A DNA stretch of 64,000 bases from Vespa crabro (lineage: Eukaryota > Arthropoda > Insecta > Hymenoptera > Vespidae): assembly GCF_910589235.1 (NCBI RefSeq), contig NC_060966.1, positions 1,426,001-1,490,000 on the forward strand, read 5' to 3'. Position 1 is the first letter of the stretch; each line of letters starts with the position of its first letter. Under the pieces are notes generated by a model. It did no database searches, was not told the origin of the DNA, and was given only the letters and a program-made list of their open reading frames with translations. Below, in pieces: positions 1 through 13,327 of this stretch. Position numbers and translations under genes: made by a program.

Positions 1-2630
1 TAATAATAATAATAATAATAATAATAACAATTATAACGATAAGAACGATAATAATGATTATAATGAAACTATCGGTAATAAAGATATTAATAATAACGAT
101 AATGTATGTAATAATAATAAGAGTAACGATAATAACGATAATAATAGTAATAATAATAACGATAATGTAGATAATAACGACAATAATAATAATAATAATA
201 GTAAAGATAATAAGGGAAATATAGTTAATAATAATAGAAATAATAATAATAATAACAATAATAAGGATAATATCGATAATAAGGATAATAATAATAGAAA
301 CTATAATGATAATATAGACAATAATATTAACAGTATTAACGATAATATCTATGATGATAATAATAATAATATTAACAATGATAATTATAATAACGATAAT
401 AAAGATAATAATGATAATAATTATAATAATATTAATAACAATAGTAACGATAATAAAGTTAATAACGATAATAACGATAGTAATAAAAAGGATAAGGCCG
501 ATAATAATAATATTAATAACGATAAAAACGATAATAATAATAATAATTATAACGATAATAACTATAACAAGAATAATGATAATAACTATATGTATAGTAA
601 TAATAATACCAATAATAACGATAAAAACGTTAATGTCATTCATAATATTAACAATAATAACAATAATAACGATAAATGCGAATGAAATAATTATAGAAAT
701 AATAACGATAATAACAATAATAACAATAATACCGATAATAACGGTATTAATAATAGCAATACTAACGATAGTAACGATACAAACGGTAAAGAGATTAACA
801 AGAATAACGATAATAACGGAAGCAACGATTGTAACGATAAGAATAATAACAATAATAACGATAATTACGATATAAACGATAATAATAATAATAATAAAGA
901 TAATAACGATAATAACGGTAATAATAGTAGTAATGATAACAATAATAACAATAATAACGAAAATATCTATAATATTAAAAATAATAATAAGAAGGATAAT
1001 AAATATATTAACGATAATAACTATCTTAATGTTAACAATAATAACGATTGTAACGATAATAATATTTGCGGTAAAAATTAATTTAGTAAAAAAATTTATA
1101 ACGACAATATTGATAGTAACGATAATAATATATATAAAAATAACGAAAATGTCGATAATAAGGATAATAAAAATAATAATAATAACGATAATAGCGATTA
1201 TTATTATAATAACGACAATAATAATAATAATAAAAATATCAATAATAAGGATAATAACAATAAAAATAAAAATAAAAATAACAATAATAACGATAATAAA
1301 GATAATGATAATAACGATAATAATTATAATAATAATAACAATAATAATGATAATAATAATACAAACGATAGAAAATAAAAATTTTATCATTAATAACCAC
1401 AATAACGATAATAATAATAACATTAATAACGATAATAACGATTATAAAGAAAATAATAATACTAATAATAACAATAATAAGAATAACAACGATGATAAAG
1501 ATAATAAAAATACTAATAATAACAATAATAACAATAATAACGGTAATAAATATAAAGAAATAATGACGATAAGAATGATATTATCGATAATAACTGTAAT
1601 GATACAATAATAACGATAATATCGATAATATCTATATTAAAAATAATGATAATAACGATTAAATTAATAATAATATTAACCATAATAACGGTAATAGTAA
1701 TAACAATAAAATCGATAATAACGAAAAATAATTATAAACGCTACAATTATAATAACTAAAATAACGATAATAACGATAATGATAATAATAATAAGACCGA
1801 TAATAACGATAATATTGAATGTAATAGTAATAATAATAAAAATAATAATAACGATATTAACGACAGTAATGATAATAATAATAACAATTATAACGAAAAT
1901 AACGATAATAACGATAATAACAATAATATCGATAATAATTAAGACGTAAATAACGACCATAATATTAATAATAATAACGATAATAAGGTAAATTACATAA
2001 CACCGTTAATAGAAATAACAATTATATCGATAATAACGATATCAACGATAATAATTGTAGTAATAACAAAAATAACGTTACCAACAATAATATCGGTATT
2101 AACGATACTAATAAAAAAGATAATAATTATATTATCGATAATAATAATAACAATATTAACGTTAATATTGAAAACAATAATAAAAATAATAACGATAATA
2201 ACGATAATAACGATTATAATAATAACGATGGTATCTATAATAGTAATAATAATAATAAAGAAAATAACGATAAGAATAATAATAAGAATAAAGTTAAAAG
2301 CGATATTAACGATAATAACGATAATTAAAAAAACAAGATTAACGATAATGACAATAATAACGATATTAACTTCAAGAAAAATAATGTTAAGAACGATAAT
2401 ATCGGTAATAAAGAGAATAAAGATAATAAAGATAATAACGACAATAATAGAAATACTAAAACAATAATAACGACAATAACAATAATAATAATAATAACAA
2501 TAACAACGTTAATAATAGTAGTAGTAATAACAATAACAACGATGATAACTATATTAACGGTAACAAGTGTAACGATAATAACGTTAATTTTGATAATAAT
2601 TATAGCAATATTAACGATAATAACGATAAA

Positions 2631-2736
2631 AGTAATAATAGAAATAATAACGATTATATAGTTAAAAACGATAATAGTAATGAAGAAAATAATGACAATA
2701 GTAATAATAATAATAACGACAATTACAGTAATAACG

Positions 2737-2767
<31 letters not shown>

Positions 2768-3030
2768 CAATAATAAAGATAATACAATTATAATAAGAAC
2801 GATAACAATATTAACAATAATAACGATAAAAGTAATAATAGAAATAATAACGATTATATAGATAAAAACGATAATAGTAATGAAGAAAATAATGACAATA
2901 GTAATAATAATAATAACGATAATTTCAGTAATAACGATAATAATAATAATAATAATAATAAATACAATAATAAAGATAATACAATTATAATAAGAACAAT
3001 AACAATATTAACAATAATAACGATAATAAC
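2631..3030. repeat. 200-bp tandem duplication in arm 1
   Basis: A block with AGTAATAATAGAAATAATAA begins at 2,631 and again at 2,831. It is followed in both copies by the same series: an ATTATATAG word, then GAAGAAAATAATGACAATAG, then an AATACAATAATAAAG word. The period is 200 bp with only a few mismatches. Unit 3 shows only one such block (about 63,500). Confidence 0.85.
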
Positions 3031-6000
3031 GATAATAACGTTAATATGGATAATAATAATAATAATATTATAATAATGATAAGAACAACAATAGTAATAA
3101 TAGTATCGATAATAACTATAAGAACGATATTAAATATCATAACGATAATAATAATAATAATATTAACAATAATAACCATAATAACTATAGTAATAAGAAC
3201 AATAATAACGATAGTAACGATAATAATTATAATAATAATAACAATAATAACGATACCAACGATAATAACGATAATAATATATATAATATCGATAATAACG
3301 ATAACAAGTATAATAACGAAAATAATAATATAGATAAAAACATTAATAATGTTCATAACGATAATAATAGTAAGAACAATAATGATAATAACGATAATAA
3401 CGATAATAATAATAACCATAATAGCGAAAATAATAATAATTGGAATAACGACTATAACGGTAATAGTAATTATATTAATAATGTTAATAACGATAGTAAC
3501 GACATTAACGCTAATGAAAATAACATTAATAACAATAATAACGATAATAAAGATAATAACGATAATAATATTAACAATAATAACGATAATAGTAATATTA
3601 ATGTTACGATAATGAGGATTATAAAGATAAGGACGGTAATAATAATAACAACAATATTAAGGATAATAACGTTAGTAATAATAATATTAAGAATGATAAT
3701 CACAATAATTTGGGTAATAGTAGTATAAATAATAACAATAATAACAATAATAACGTTAAAAACGACAATTTCAATAATCATAATAACAATGATAACAATA
3801 ATATCGATAATAATAATAACGATAATAAGAAAAGTAATAATAATAAAAACGATAATGACGATAATAATAATAATAATAATAACGTTAATAATAATTAAAA
3901 TAACGATAATAACGAAAACAACGAAATTAACAATAACAGCGATAATATTAATAAGATTAATAATGATATTTACGTAAATAATTAAATAATAATAGTAATC
4001 ATAACGATAATAACGATAATATTAATAATAATATTAATAACAATAATAAAGATTATAAAGATAATTTCGAAGATAATTATGATGATAATGATGATAATAA
4101 TATTAATAATAATAACGATATCAACGATAATTACGATAATAACGATAATAACGTTATTAACGATATTAACTATAACAACAATAGTAACGAAAAAATAATA
4201 ATAATAATAACGGTAATAACGGTAATAACAACAATAGTACCATTAATATTATTAATTATAATAATAACGTTATTGACGATAATATATTATTACGAATATT
4301 AACGATTATAATATTTTAACGATTATAATATTAACGATAATAACGCAAGAATAATAATAATAATAACGATAATAACGATAATACAGATAATAATTATAAG
4401 GATAATGACGATAATAACAATAACAATATTAGCGATAATAACGATTATTACGATTATAATAAACACAATATTAACGATTATATCGATAATAATAATAATT
4501 TGATAACAATAATAACGATAATAACATTATTAGAGATAATAACGATAATAATGATAATAATAATAGTGATAATAAATATAATTATGATAATAAAGATAAT
4601 AACGATATCAACAATAATAACATTAATAGTAACAATAATAATATGGAAAGTAAGAATATTAACGGTGACAACGATAACAATAATAACATTAATAATGATA
4701 ATAACGATAATAACAATAATACTAATTATATTGATAACGATAATAACGATATCAAGGATGATAACTATAATAACGATAATAATATTAATGATACGAACGA
4801 TAATATCGATTATAATAATAACAATATTAACGATAATATCGATTATAATAATATCAACAATAACAATAATGAAGATAACAATAATAACGATTATAATAAA
4901 ATCGATAATAGCGATAACAGTAATAATAATAATAACGATATTAATGATAAAATCGATAATATAAATAAGAATAAGGTAGATGACTTTGATGATAACGTTA
5001 TTTCAAATAATAATAATAACAATAATAACGATAATAACGATAATAACGATAAATAATAAAATTAATAATGATTATAAGGTTAATAACAAAATTAATAATA
5101 GCAATAATAACGATAAAACCGATAATAATGATAATAATAGTAATAAAAATAATAACTATAGTAACGATAATAACGTCAATAATAATAACGATAATGACGA
5201 TAAAAATAATAATAATAATAACAATAATAACGATTCTTACGTTAATAACGATAATGATAATAACGATATTAACGATAATAGCAATAAAAATAATAAAGAT
5301 AAAAACAATATTTACGATACAACGATAATAACAATAATATTAAAAACTATGAAAATGATAATTTCGATAATAATAATAACAACATTAACGATAATAATAA
5401 TAATTATTATATCGATATTAAAGATAAAAAAGACAATAATAATAATAAGAAGAAGAAGAATAACGATAATAACGATACTAATAATAGTAATAATAAAAAT
5501 GATAAAAATAATAATGATAATAATGAAAATATCGATAATAATAAAAACGATAATAACAATAATAATAATAATAATAGTAAAAACAATAATAACGATAATA
5601 ACGATAATAACGATAATTATAATAAATATAGTAAAAACAATAATAACGATTATAACGATTATAGCCGTAATAACTATAATAATAATAACGATATTGACGG
5701 TAATAAAAATAATAACAATAATTTCGATAATAACGATAATTACTATAATAAAGATAATAATAATAATAACAAAAATAACGATAATGATGATAATACTTAA
5801 ATAATAATATAATAAATGACAATAATAATAGTAACGTGAAATATTATAAAAATAATAAAATTAATAGGGATAATAATGATAATAACGATAATAATAAAAA
5901 TGATAATATCGATAGTAATAATAATATTAATTACATTAATAACGATAAAAAAGATAATAATTATAATATTTGAAACAATAATAACGAAAATAATTATAGC

Positions 6001-7609
6001 AATAATGACGATAGTAACAATAATGAGGCAATAATAATAACAATAATTACGATAATAACGATAATAATGATTATAACTCGAATAATAACGAACATACCGG
6101 TAATAAGGGAAATAACAACGATAATATCGATAATATCGATAATAATAATAATAATAATAACGATAATATAGATAATAATATTAACAATTATAACGATACT
6201 TACAATAATAATATTAATAATAATAACAATAATAACGATAATTGTAATAATAAAATTAATAACGATAATGACGATAATAGCGATCATAACGATAATAACG
6301 TTAATACAGATAATAACGATAGTAGTAATAGTAACAATATAAATAATAATAATAGTAACAGTAATAACGGAAATAATGATAATAATTATAATAACAAATA
6401 CGTTAATATCGATAATACCAATAATAGCGTAATAAGGAAAATAATATAATGATAATAATATAACAGTAATAACGATAATAACGATAACAATAATATCAAT
6501 ATTAACGATAATATCGATTGTAATAATAACAATAATAACGGTAATAGTGATAATAATAACAACAATAATTATAGAATTGACGTTAATAACGATAACAATA
6601 ATAACAATAATAACGCTAATAATAATAATAACGCTAATAATGATAACTACGATGATAGCGATAATAATAATAATAATAATGTCGATAAAAACAATAATAA
6701 TGATATTATTGATAATAGTAATAATAGTAATAATAATAACATCGGTAATAACGATAAAAACGTTAATAATAATAACGATAATAACGGTCATAAAAATAAT
6801 ATAAATATCAATAAAAAATTAATAACGGTAATAACGATAAGAATAATAATAATAATATCGATAATAACAATAATAACGATAATACTCATAATAATAATAA
6901 TATTTATTACGTTAAACACGATAATAACGATAATCTCAATAATAATAATAATAATTAAAACGTTAATATCGATATTAATAATAATAATATCAATAATAAC
7001 GACAATAATGGTTATAACGATAATAATAATAAAGAAATATCAATAATAACGATAATAACGATAATAATAATAATAATGATAAGAATTATAAGAACGACAA
7101 TAATAATACTCATAATAAAAATAATACCGATAATATGGATAATAACAACAATAACCATAATAAATATAATAATGATTATAACGATAATGACGATAATAAG
7201 GAAAATAATAATAATAAATGTAATAACCTTAATAGCTATAATAACCATAATTTTAATAAAACTAATATTAATAATAATTATAATAACGATAATAACGATA
7301 ATAAAGATAATAATATCAGTACTATAAACAGTAACAACAATGATAATGATTTTAACGCTACTAACGTTACTAACGGTAATAAACATAATAATGTTAATAA
7401 TAATAACTATAAAGAAGATAGGAGTGATAATAATAATAATAATAATAATGGCAATAATAAATGATTATATCGATAATAATAATAAGAATTATAAGGAAGA
7501 CAATTAAGATAATAATAATAATAATAAAGATAATAGCGATAATAACGATAATAACAATAATATCAATAATAATAATAACTATAATAACGATTTATTATTA
7601 TCGATAATA

Positions 7610-8158
7610 ATATTAACGATAGTAACGATAATAACGTAACTAACAAAAATAATAATAATAATAGTAACAATAATTATAACGATAATAAAGTTAATAAGTA
7701 TAATAATCATAACGATAATGACGGTAATAATAATAATAACGCTAATAACGATAATTACGGTAATAACGATAATTTTAGTAATGATAATAACGTCAATAAC
7801 GATAGTAAAGGTAATAATATTAATAAAAATAACGATAATATCTGTAATAACGATAATAACGACAATAGTACTATTAATAATATTAATTATAATCTTGACG
7901 TTATTGACGATAGTAACGATTATAGTAGTAATAATAATATCAATATTAGCAATAATATCGATAATAACATTAATAACGACAATAACGACAATAATAATAA
8001 CGATAACAACGATAATATCGATAATAATAATAACAATATTAACGACAACATCGATAATAATAATTATAATAATAACAATATCATCGATAATAGCGACAAT
8101 AACGAAAATAATAATAATAATAATAACGATAATAAAGACAATAATGACAATAATAATG

Positions 8159-8226
<68 letters not shown>

Positions 8227-9835
8227 GACAATAAGGATAATAACGATAATAATAATAGTAATAGTAACATTGATAACAGTCATAACGGTAATAACGATAA
8301 TAACGATAATAACTATACCAACGATAATATCTTTACTAATGGCAACAATATTAACGATAATGTCGATAATAATAACATTATTAATTACAATAATGACGAT
8401 AATAAAGATTACAATAATAATAATAAGAAGGGTAATAAAGTTAATTACTATAATAATAGTAATAATAATAAAGATAACAACGATATTAACGATAATGATG
8501 ATAATAATAATAATAATATCAACGATAATAACGATAATAATGATGATAATGATAATAACGATAATAACTATAATAATAATAGTAATTTTAAAGCTAATGA
8601 CGATACTAAAGATAATTACGAAAATAAGAATAACAATAATAAAGATAATAACAATTATAATCATAATAACGTTAATAATATTTTTAATAATGAGAATTAT
8701 ATTGATAATAACGTTAATAATGATCAGAAGGATAAAAATAGTATTAATAATAACAATAATAAAAACAATAGCAATAATATCGACATTAACGATAACAACG
8801 ATATAATAAATACAATAATAATGATAATAACGATATTAGCGATAATAATGATAATAATAATAACAATAGTAACGATAATAACGTAACTAAAGAAAATAAT
8901 AATAATAATATTAACAATAATAATAACGATAATAACAGTAATAAGGATAATAATAATAAAGATAATGACGGTAATTATAATAATAATAACGATAATAACG
9001 ATAATTACGATAATAACGAAAATAATTATAACGATAATAATGTTAATAAGCAAAACAACATTAATAAACATAATAAAAATATCGATAATAACTGTAATAA
9101 CGATAATAACGAAAAAATAATAATAATAATAACGGTAAAAAAGATAATAAAGACAATAGTACTATTAAGAATATTAATAATAATAAAGACTTTATTGACG
9201 ATAATAACGATAGAAATAAAAACGATAACAACGATAATATCGATAATAATACAAACAATTTGAAAGATAATATCGATAGGAATAATAATAATACTAACAA
9301 TAATATCGATTATAACGATAGTAACGATAATAATAATACTAATAATATCGATAATTACGATAATAACGATTATGTCAGTAGTAATAATATCAATATTAAC
9401 AATAATAAAGATAATAACGACAATAACGATAATAACAACAATAACGATTATAATAATAATAATAGTAATAACAATTATAAAAAAAACGATAATAACAATA
9501 ATAATAATAATAATAACGATTATAACGATAATAAAGATAATAACGATAATGATAATATTAATAGGAATAACAATCATAAAGATAATAACGATAATAATTA
9601 TGATAATAATAGAAATAATAACGATAATAACGGTAATATAAGTAGCAATAATAACGGTATTAATGAAAAGAACAATAACAATAATAACGATAACAACGAT
9701 AATAATATTAATAATAATAGTAATAGTAATAATATCGATTATAAAAATAACAATAATAACGATAATAATAATGATAATAATTATGATAATAACGATAATA
9801 ATAATAATAATAAAGGTCATAATGTTAACAATAAA
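7610..9835. repeat. Diverged ~1.25-1.45 kb internal duplication in arm 1
   Basis: Landmarks in 7,610-8,860 recur downstream: ACGTAAC at 7,634 and 8,881 (offset 1,247), ACAATAGTACTATTAA at 7,862 and 9,163 (offset 1,301), and ATATCAATATTA near 7,938 and 9,388 (offset 1,450). The growing offset suggests a duplication followed by small insertions. The ACAATAGTAC landmark also occurs at 4,231 and 44,867. Confidence 0.6.
8159..8224. repeat. Pure (AAT)n tract
   Basis: This is an uninterrupted AAT run of about 22 units inside the otherwise degenerate repeat. It is a likely slippage hotspot. Confidence 0.9.
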
Positions 9836-9875
9836 TATATATAAACTATATATAAATACTATATTATTGTTAATA
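9836..9875. other. Strand-switch junction A to T
   Basis: Left of this point the + strand carries AAT/AAC/GAT triplets. Right of it the + strand carries TTA/TTG/TCG triplets. The hinge itself is an AT-only stretch with TATATATAAACTATATATAA. It is the only A-to-T hinge of unit 1; the matching stretch is missing in unit 2. Confidence 0.8.
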
Positions 9876-10651
9876 TTACTACTATTATAATCTTTATTAT
9901 CGTTATTATCATTATTATTGTTATTATTATTATTGTCTTTATTATTTTTATTATCGTTTTTAATGTTGTTATCGTTATTATTGTTATTATTATTATCATT
10001 ATTATGTTATTATCGATACATTTGTTATTACTATTATTGATTTTATCTTTAATATTGTTATTATTATTATTATTATTATCCTTATTATTATTATTAACGT
10101 ATTATTGTTATTATTATTATCATTATTATTGTTATTATCGTTAATATCGTTATTGTCTTTATTATTACTATTATTATTATCGTTATTATTGTAATTAACC
10201 TTATACTTATTATTATTATTGTCGTTATTATCATGATTATCGTTATTATCGTTTATGTCGTTGTTATATTTATTACTATTATTATTATTATCGTTATTAT
10301 CGTTATTATTATTATCGTTATATTCATTATTATCGTTATTATCGTTATTATTGTTATAATCTTTATCGTTATTATCGTTAATATCGTTGTTATCTATATT
10401 ATTATTATTATTATTATCGTTTTCATCGTTCTTATTCTTATTATTAATATTATTATCGATATTATCGTTAATATTTTTATTATTATTATCTTTATTATCG
10501 TTATTATCGATATTATTTTATCTTTAATTTCGTTATTATCGCTGTTATTGTTAATATTTTTATTATTACTACTATTATTATCGTTATTATCGAAAATATC
10601 ATTATTATCATTATTATTATTTTCGCTGATACCGTTATTATAGTTATTATT
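9876..10651. repeat. T-rich trinucleotide-phase repeat, arm 1 (first part)
   Basis: This is the reverse-complement form of the simple repeat, with TTATTATCG and TTATTGTTA words, running up to the 5'-truncated LINE. No gene is seen. Confidence 0.95.
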
Positions 10652-11275
10652 GCCGATGCGCTGCAAAAGGAGAAATATCGCAAGCGCATAGCAGCGGTAC
10701 GGAGGAGGGGAGCTCTCCGAATCGCGTGCTCTTACCGCACAGTCTCTGAGCCCGCGGTGCTAGTCGTCGTGGGGGATATCCCGATTGATCTACTAGGCCA
10801 GGAGAGACAATTCGTCTACCAACAGAGGTCCGTTTTGGGTAAGGAGAAGGCATCAAGTCTCGCAAGGTCTACCAGCATCGAGACCTGGCAAAGCAGATGG
10901 AAGCAGGAAACTACTAAAGCCCGACTCTTCAACCGACTAGAGAACTGGATAATCCCGGAGGCGGGAGAATTAGATTTCTCCCTCACACATTTCCTGACAG
11001 GGCATGACCATTTCTGCTCTTACCTCGCAACAATGAGGAAGGTTGTTGATGGAAACTATCCCTTTGGCGACTCAAACGTCGACGATGCCCACCACACTTT
11101 CTTCATATGCGCACTGTTGTGCGCCGAACGTTTTGCCTTGGAACAGGAGCTCGGAGACATCTCACCGGACAGCATAGTCGAGATAATGCTGCGAGGGCAG
11201 AAGGAGTGGAGCAGGATTGCCTGCGACATAAGGGCAATCTTACGTAAAAAGATGAAGGAGATGGGCGGCCCATAG
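10652..11275 (+). pseudogene. LINE ORF2 C-terminal part (after the RT domain)
   Basis: This is an open frame of about 207 codons starting at the repeat junction with ADALQKEKYRKRIAAVRRRG and ending at a TAG at 11,273-11,275. The order of motifs fits the C-terminal region of R1-clade ORF2: SYRTVSEPAVLVV, then ETWQSRW, then DDAHHTFFICA (the His/Cys-rich region), then EWSRIACDIRAILRKK. The endonuclease and RT domains are missing, so it cannot encode an active enzyme. No stop lies inside the fragment, so it is younger or luckier than the other copies. An internal ATG reading is not needed, since this is a truncated remnant. The clade is recognised from memory of family motifs and not from an alignment. 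Confidence 0.8.
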
Positions 11276-11554
11276 AAGTACCACCATCGTATCACCAGGT
11301 TCCTGCCACGAAGAGCCAAATCGTGGGGGTCCTATTTAATGGGACATGATGATGTGACGCCATCTCGAAGTAATGTCACATGGTTTCACTTTGCTAATAG
11401 GATGGATATGAGTTTAGTCGGTAGAGTCTATTCATACGGTAACCCCAACTACCCAGGAACTTTAACGGGAGAGCCAAATGGTAAAGGATTCTTCTAGTCT
11501 GCAGGTTCCAAGGGTCAGTATGTAAAGATTGGCATTCTCAGACCTTCAAAAAAA
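11276..11554 (+). other. LINE 3' UTR and A-tail
   Basis: This is non-coding sequence between the ORF2 stop and a seven-A tail. Several words are shared with the minus-strand copy (reverse complement of 36,379-36,670): ATGGGACATGATGA, ATGGTTTCACT, ATGGATATG and GGCAT.CTCAGACC. This confirms it as the family's 3' UTR. Confidence 0.75.
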
Positions 11555-12928
11555 TAACGTTAATAACGTTATTTACTTTAATATTATTATTATTCTTATG
11601 GTTAATATCGATAATATTGTCATTATAATCGATATTATCGTTATTATCGTTGTTATTGTTATTTTTGGTTTTACTAATATTGTTATTATCATTATTATCG
11701 TTATTATCGATATAATTATTATTATTATAGTTATTGTCGTTAATATTATTATTATTATTACAATTTTTGTTCAAATTATATTTATCATCGTAATTATTAT
11801 TATTAGTTTTATCGTTATTACCGTCATTATCCGTTATTATTATTATTGTTATTATCGTTATTATAATTATTGTTATTATCGTAATTATCGTTATCAACGT
11901 TATAACGATTATTATTATTACCGTCACTATCGTTATTATTATTATAATTATTTTCGTTACTATCGTTATTATTATAATTACTATTATCGTTATTGACGTT
12001 ATTATCGTTTTTATTGTCATAATTATTATTATTATCGTTATTATCTTTAACATTGCTATTATTTTTATCGACATTATCGTTATTATCGTTATTATTATTA
12101 TCGTTATTATAGTTATAGTTGTTATGTTTGTTATTATTGGTACTATTATATTCGTTATTATCGTTATTATTGTAATTACTACTACTATTATTTACGTTAA
12201 TATTGATATTATCGTTATTATTATTATTATTATTGTTGTTATTATCGTTAGTACCGTTATTCTCTCTATTATTGTTATTATCGTAATTAATATTATTTTT
12301 ATTGTCGTTGTTATCATTATTATTGTTATTATTGTCATTATTCTTATCGATCTAATCGTTCTTATCATTTTTATCAAAATTATTATTATTATTAATATCA
12401 TTATTATCGTTATTATCGTTATTATTATTTATATTATTACTTTTATTATTGTTATAATTGTTATTATTATTATTAATATTATCGCTATTATCACTATTAT
12501 AGTTTGTATTATTAATATCGTTTTTATCTGTATTATTATTATTATTATTATCACTAATATCGTTATTATCGTTATTAATATTATTATTAATATCACTTTA
12601 TTGTTATTAATCTTACAGTTACTACTATTATTATCGTTATTATCGTTATTATTGTATATATAATAAGTGTTATTATAGTTATAATTGTTATTATTATTAT
12701 TAATATTATCGCTATTATCACTATTATGGTTTGTATCGTTAATATCGTTTTTATCTTTATTATTATTATTATTATTATTATCGCTAATATCGTTATTATC
12801 GTTATTAATATTATTATTATTATCACTTTATCGTTATTAATGTTACTATTACTACTATTATTATCATTATTTCCGTAATTATCGTTGTTAACGTTAATAT
12901 TATAATCGTTGTTATCGTTTTTACCGTA

Positions 12929-12970
<42 letters not shown>

Positions 12971-13002
12971 GTCTTTAATATCGTAATTATCTTTATTATT
13001 AT
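11555..13002. repeat. T-rich repeat, arm 1 (second part)
   Basis: TTATTATCG-type repeat between the LINE fragment and the LTR element. Unit 2 resumes homology here: the word with CGATAATATTGTCATTATAA at about 11,609 matches 46,620, and the CTCTCTATTATTG word at 12,262 matches 47,090. No gene is seen. Confidence 0.95.
12451..12850. repeat. 227-bp tandem duplication
   Basis: GTTATAATTGTTATTATTAT followed by a TTTGTAT..TTAATATCGTTTTTATCT series begins at 12,451 and again at 12,678. The same pair is present in unit 2 at 47,280 and 47,511 (period 231), so the duplication predates the unit duplication. Confidence 0.8.
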
Positions 13003-13305
13003 TGTAAAGAAAGTATACTTTCTCCAGGTAGATCTGTCACGCGTCTCATGGCCCGCCCTTCCTTTGTTTTTGTTATCTACAAATTCTTTTGTTACCTACA
13101 AAGCGAGCCGTTAAGATTTAGGGAGAGAAACTGGCAGTAAGAAATAAAACGTAGACGAGAGAAGTAGTACGAGAGTAAAATATGAAATTTAACAGAGAGA
13201 ACAATAAACGTGAATTGTCGTTTCTTTGTTCACAGAGAAACATATTTCCGATTGTCACTTCACCGTAATTAAAACGAGTTAAAATAAAAAAATTAAGATA
13301 TTATA
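13003..13305 (+). repeat. 5' LTR
   Basis: This 303-bp LTR begins TGTAAAGAAAGTATACTTTC and ends AAGATATTATA. It contains a perfect 16-bp palindrome (AGAAAGTATACTTTCT, 13,008-13,023) and an AATAAA at 13,203-13,208. The 3' edge is set by the loss of match to the 3' LTR after TTATA. The usual TG...CA ending is not seen. The sequence just after it shows no primer-binding site that I recognise. Confidence 0.9.
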
Positions 13306-13327
13306 AAACGATAATTCTTTGTTTATA

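Larger units (their letters stand above)
1..9835. repeat. A-rich trinucleotide-phase repeat, arm 1
   Basis: This is about 9.8 kb of AAT, AAC and GAT triplets, with AATAACGAT as the commonest 9-mer and rarer AGT, GTT and ATT variants. Triplet phase is kept over hundreds of bases, so open frames appear that read Asn/Asp, Ile/Thr or, on the other strand, Leu/Ser and Ile/Val. No protein family is recognisable, and opposite strands are open over the same bases (7,579-8,664 and 7,718-8,806), so these frames are not taken as genes. Local tandem duplications are listed separately. Confidence 0.95.
10652..11554 (+). mobile_element. R1-clade-like LINE, 5'-truncated copy
   Basis: This GC-richer island keeps the last part of ORF2 and the complete 3' UTR. 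It ends in CTCAGACCTTCAAAAAAA directly against the repeat. The abrupt 5' end inside ORF2 with an intact 3' end is the usual result of incomplete target-primed reverse transcription. Its 3' end matches, with divergence, the 3' end of the minus-strand copy at 36,379. Unit 2 has no equivalent, because the surrounding 5.4 kb is absent there. No target-site duplication can be judged in this low-complexity flank. Confidence 0.85.

Noticed and set aside
1..9835. Asn/Asp-rich open frames resembling the poly-Asn proteins of Dictyostelium or Plasmodium
   Set aside because: Opposite strands and other frames are open over the same bases, there are no domains or gene boundaries, and the embedded R1-like and gypsy elements point to an arthropod.
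10647..10865. Minus-strand 72-codon frame over the LINE fragment
   Set aside because: Antisense shadow of the ORF2 C-terminal coding sequence.
13306..13327. tRNA primer-binding site after the 5' LTR
   Set aside because: No complement to a tRNA 3' end that I recognise is present there.
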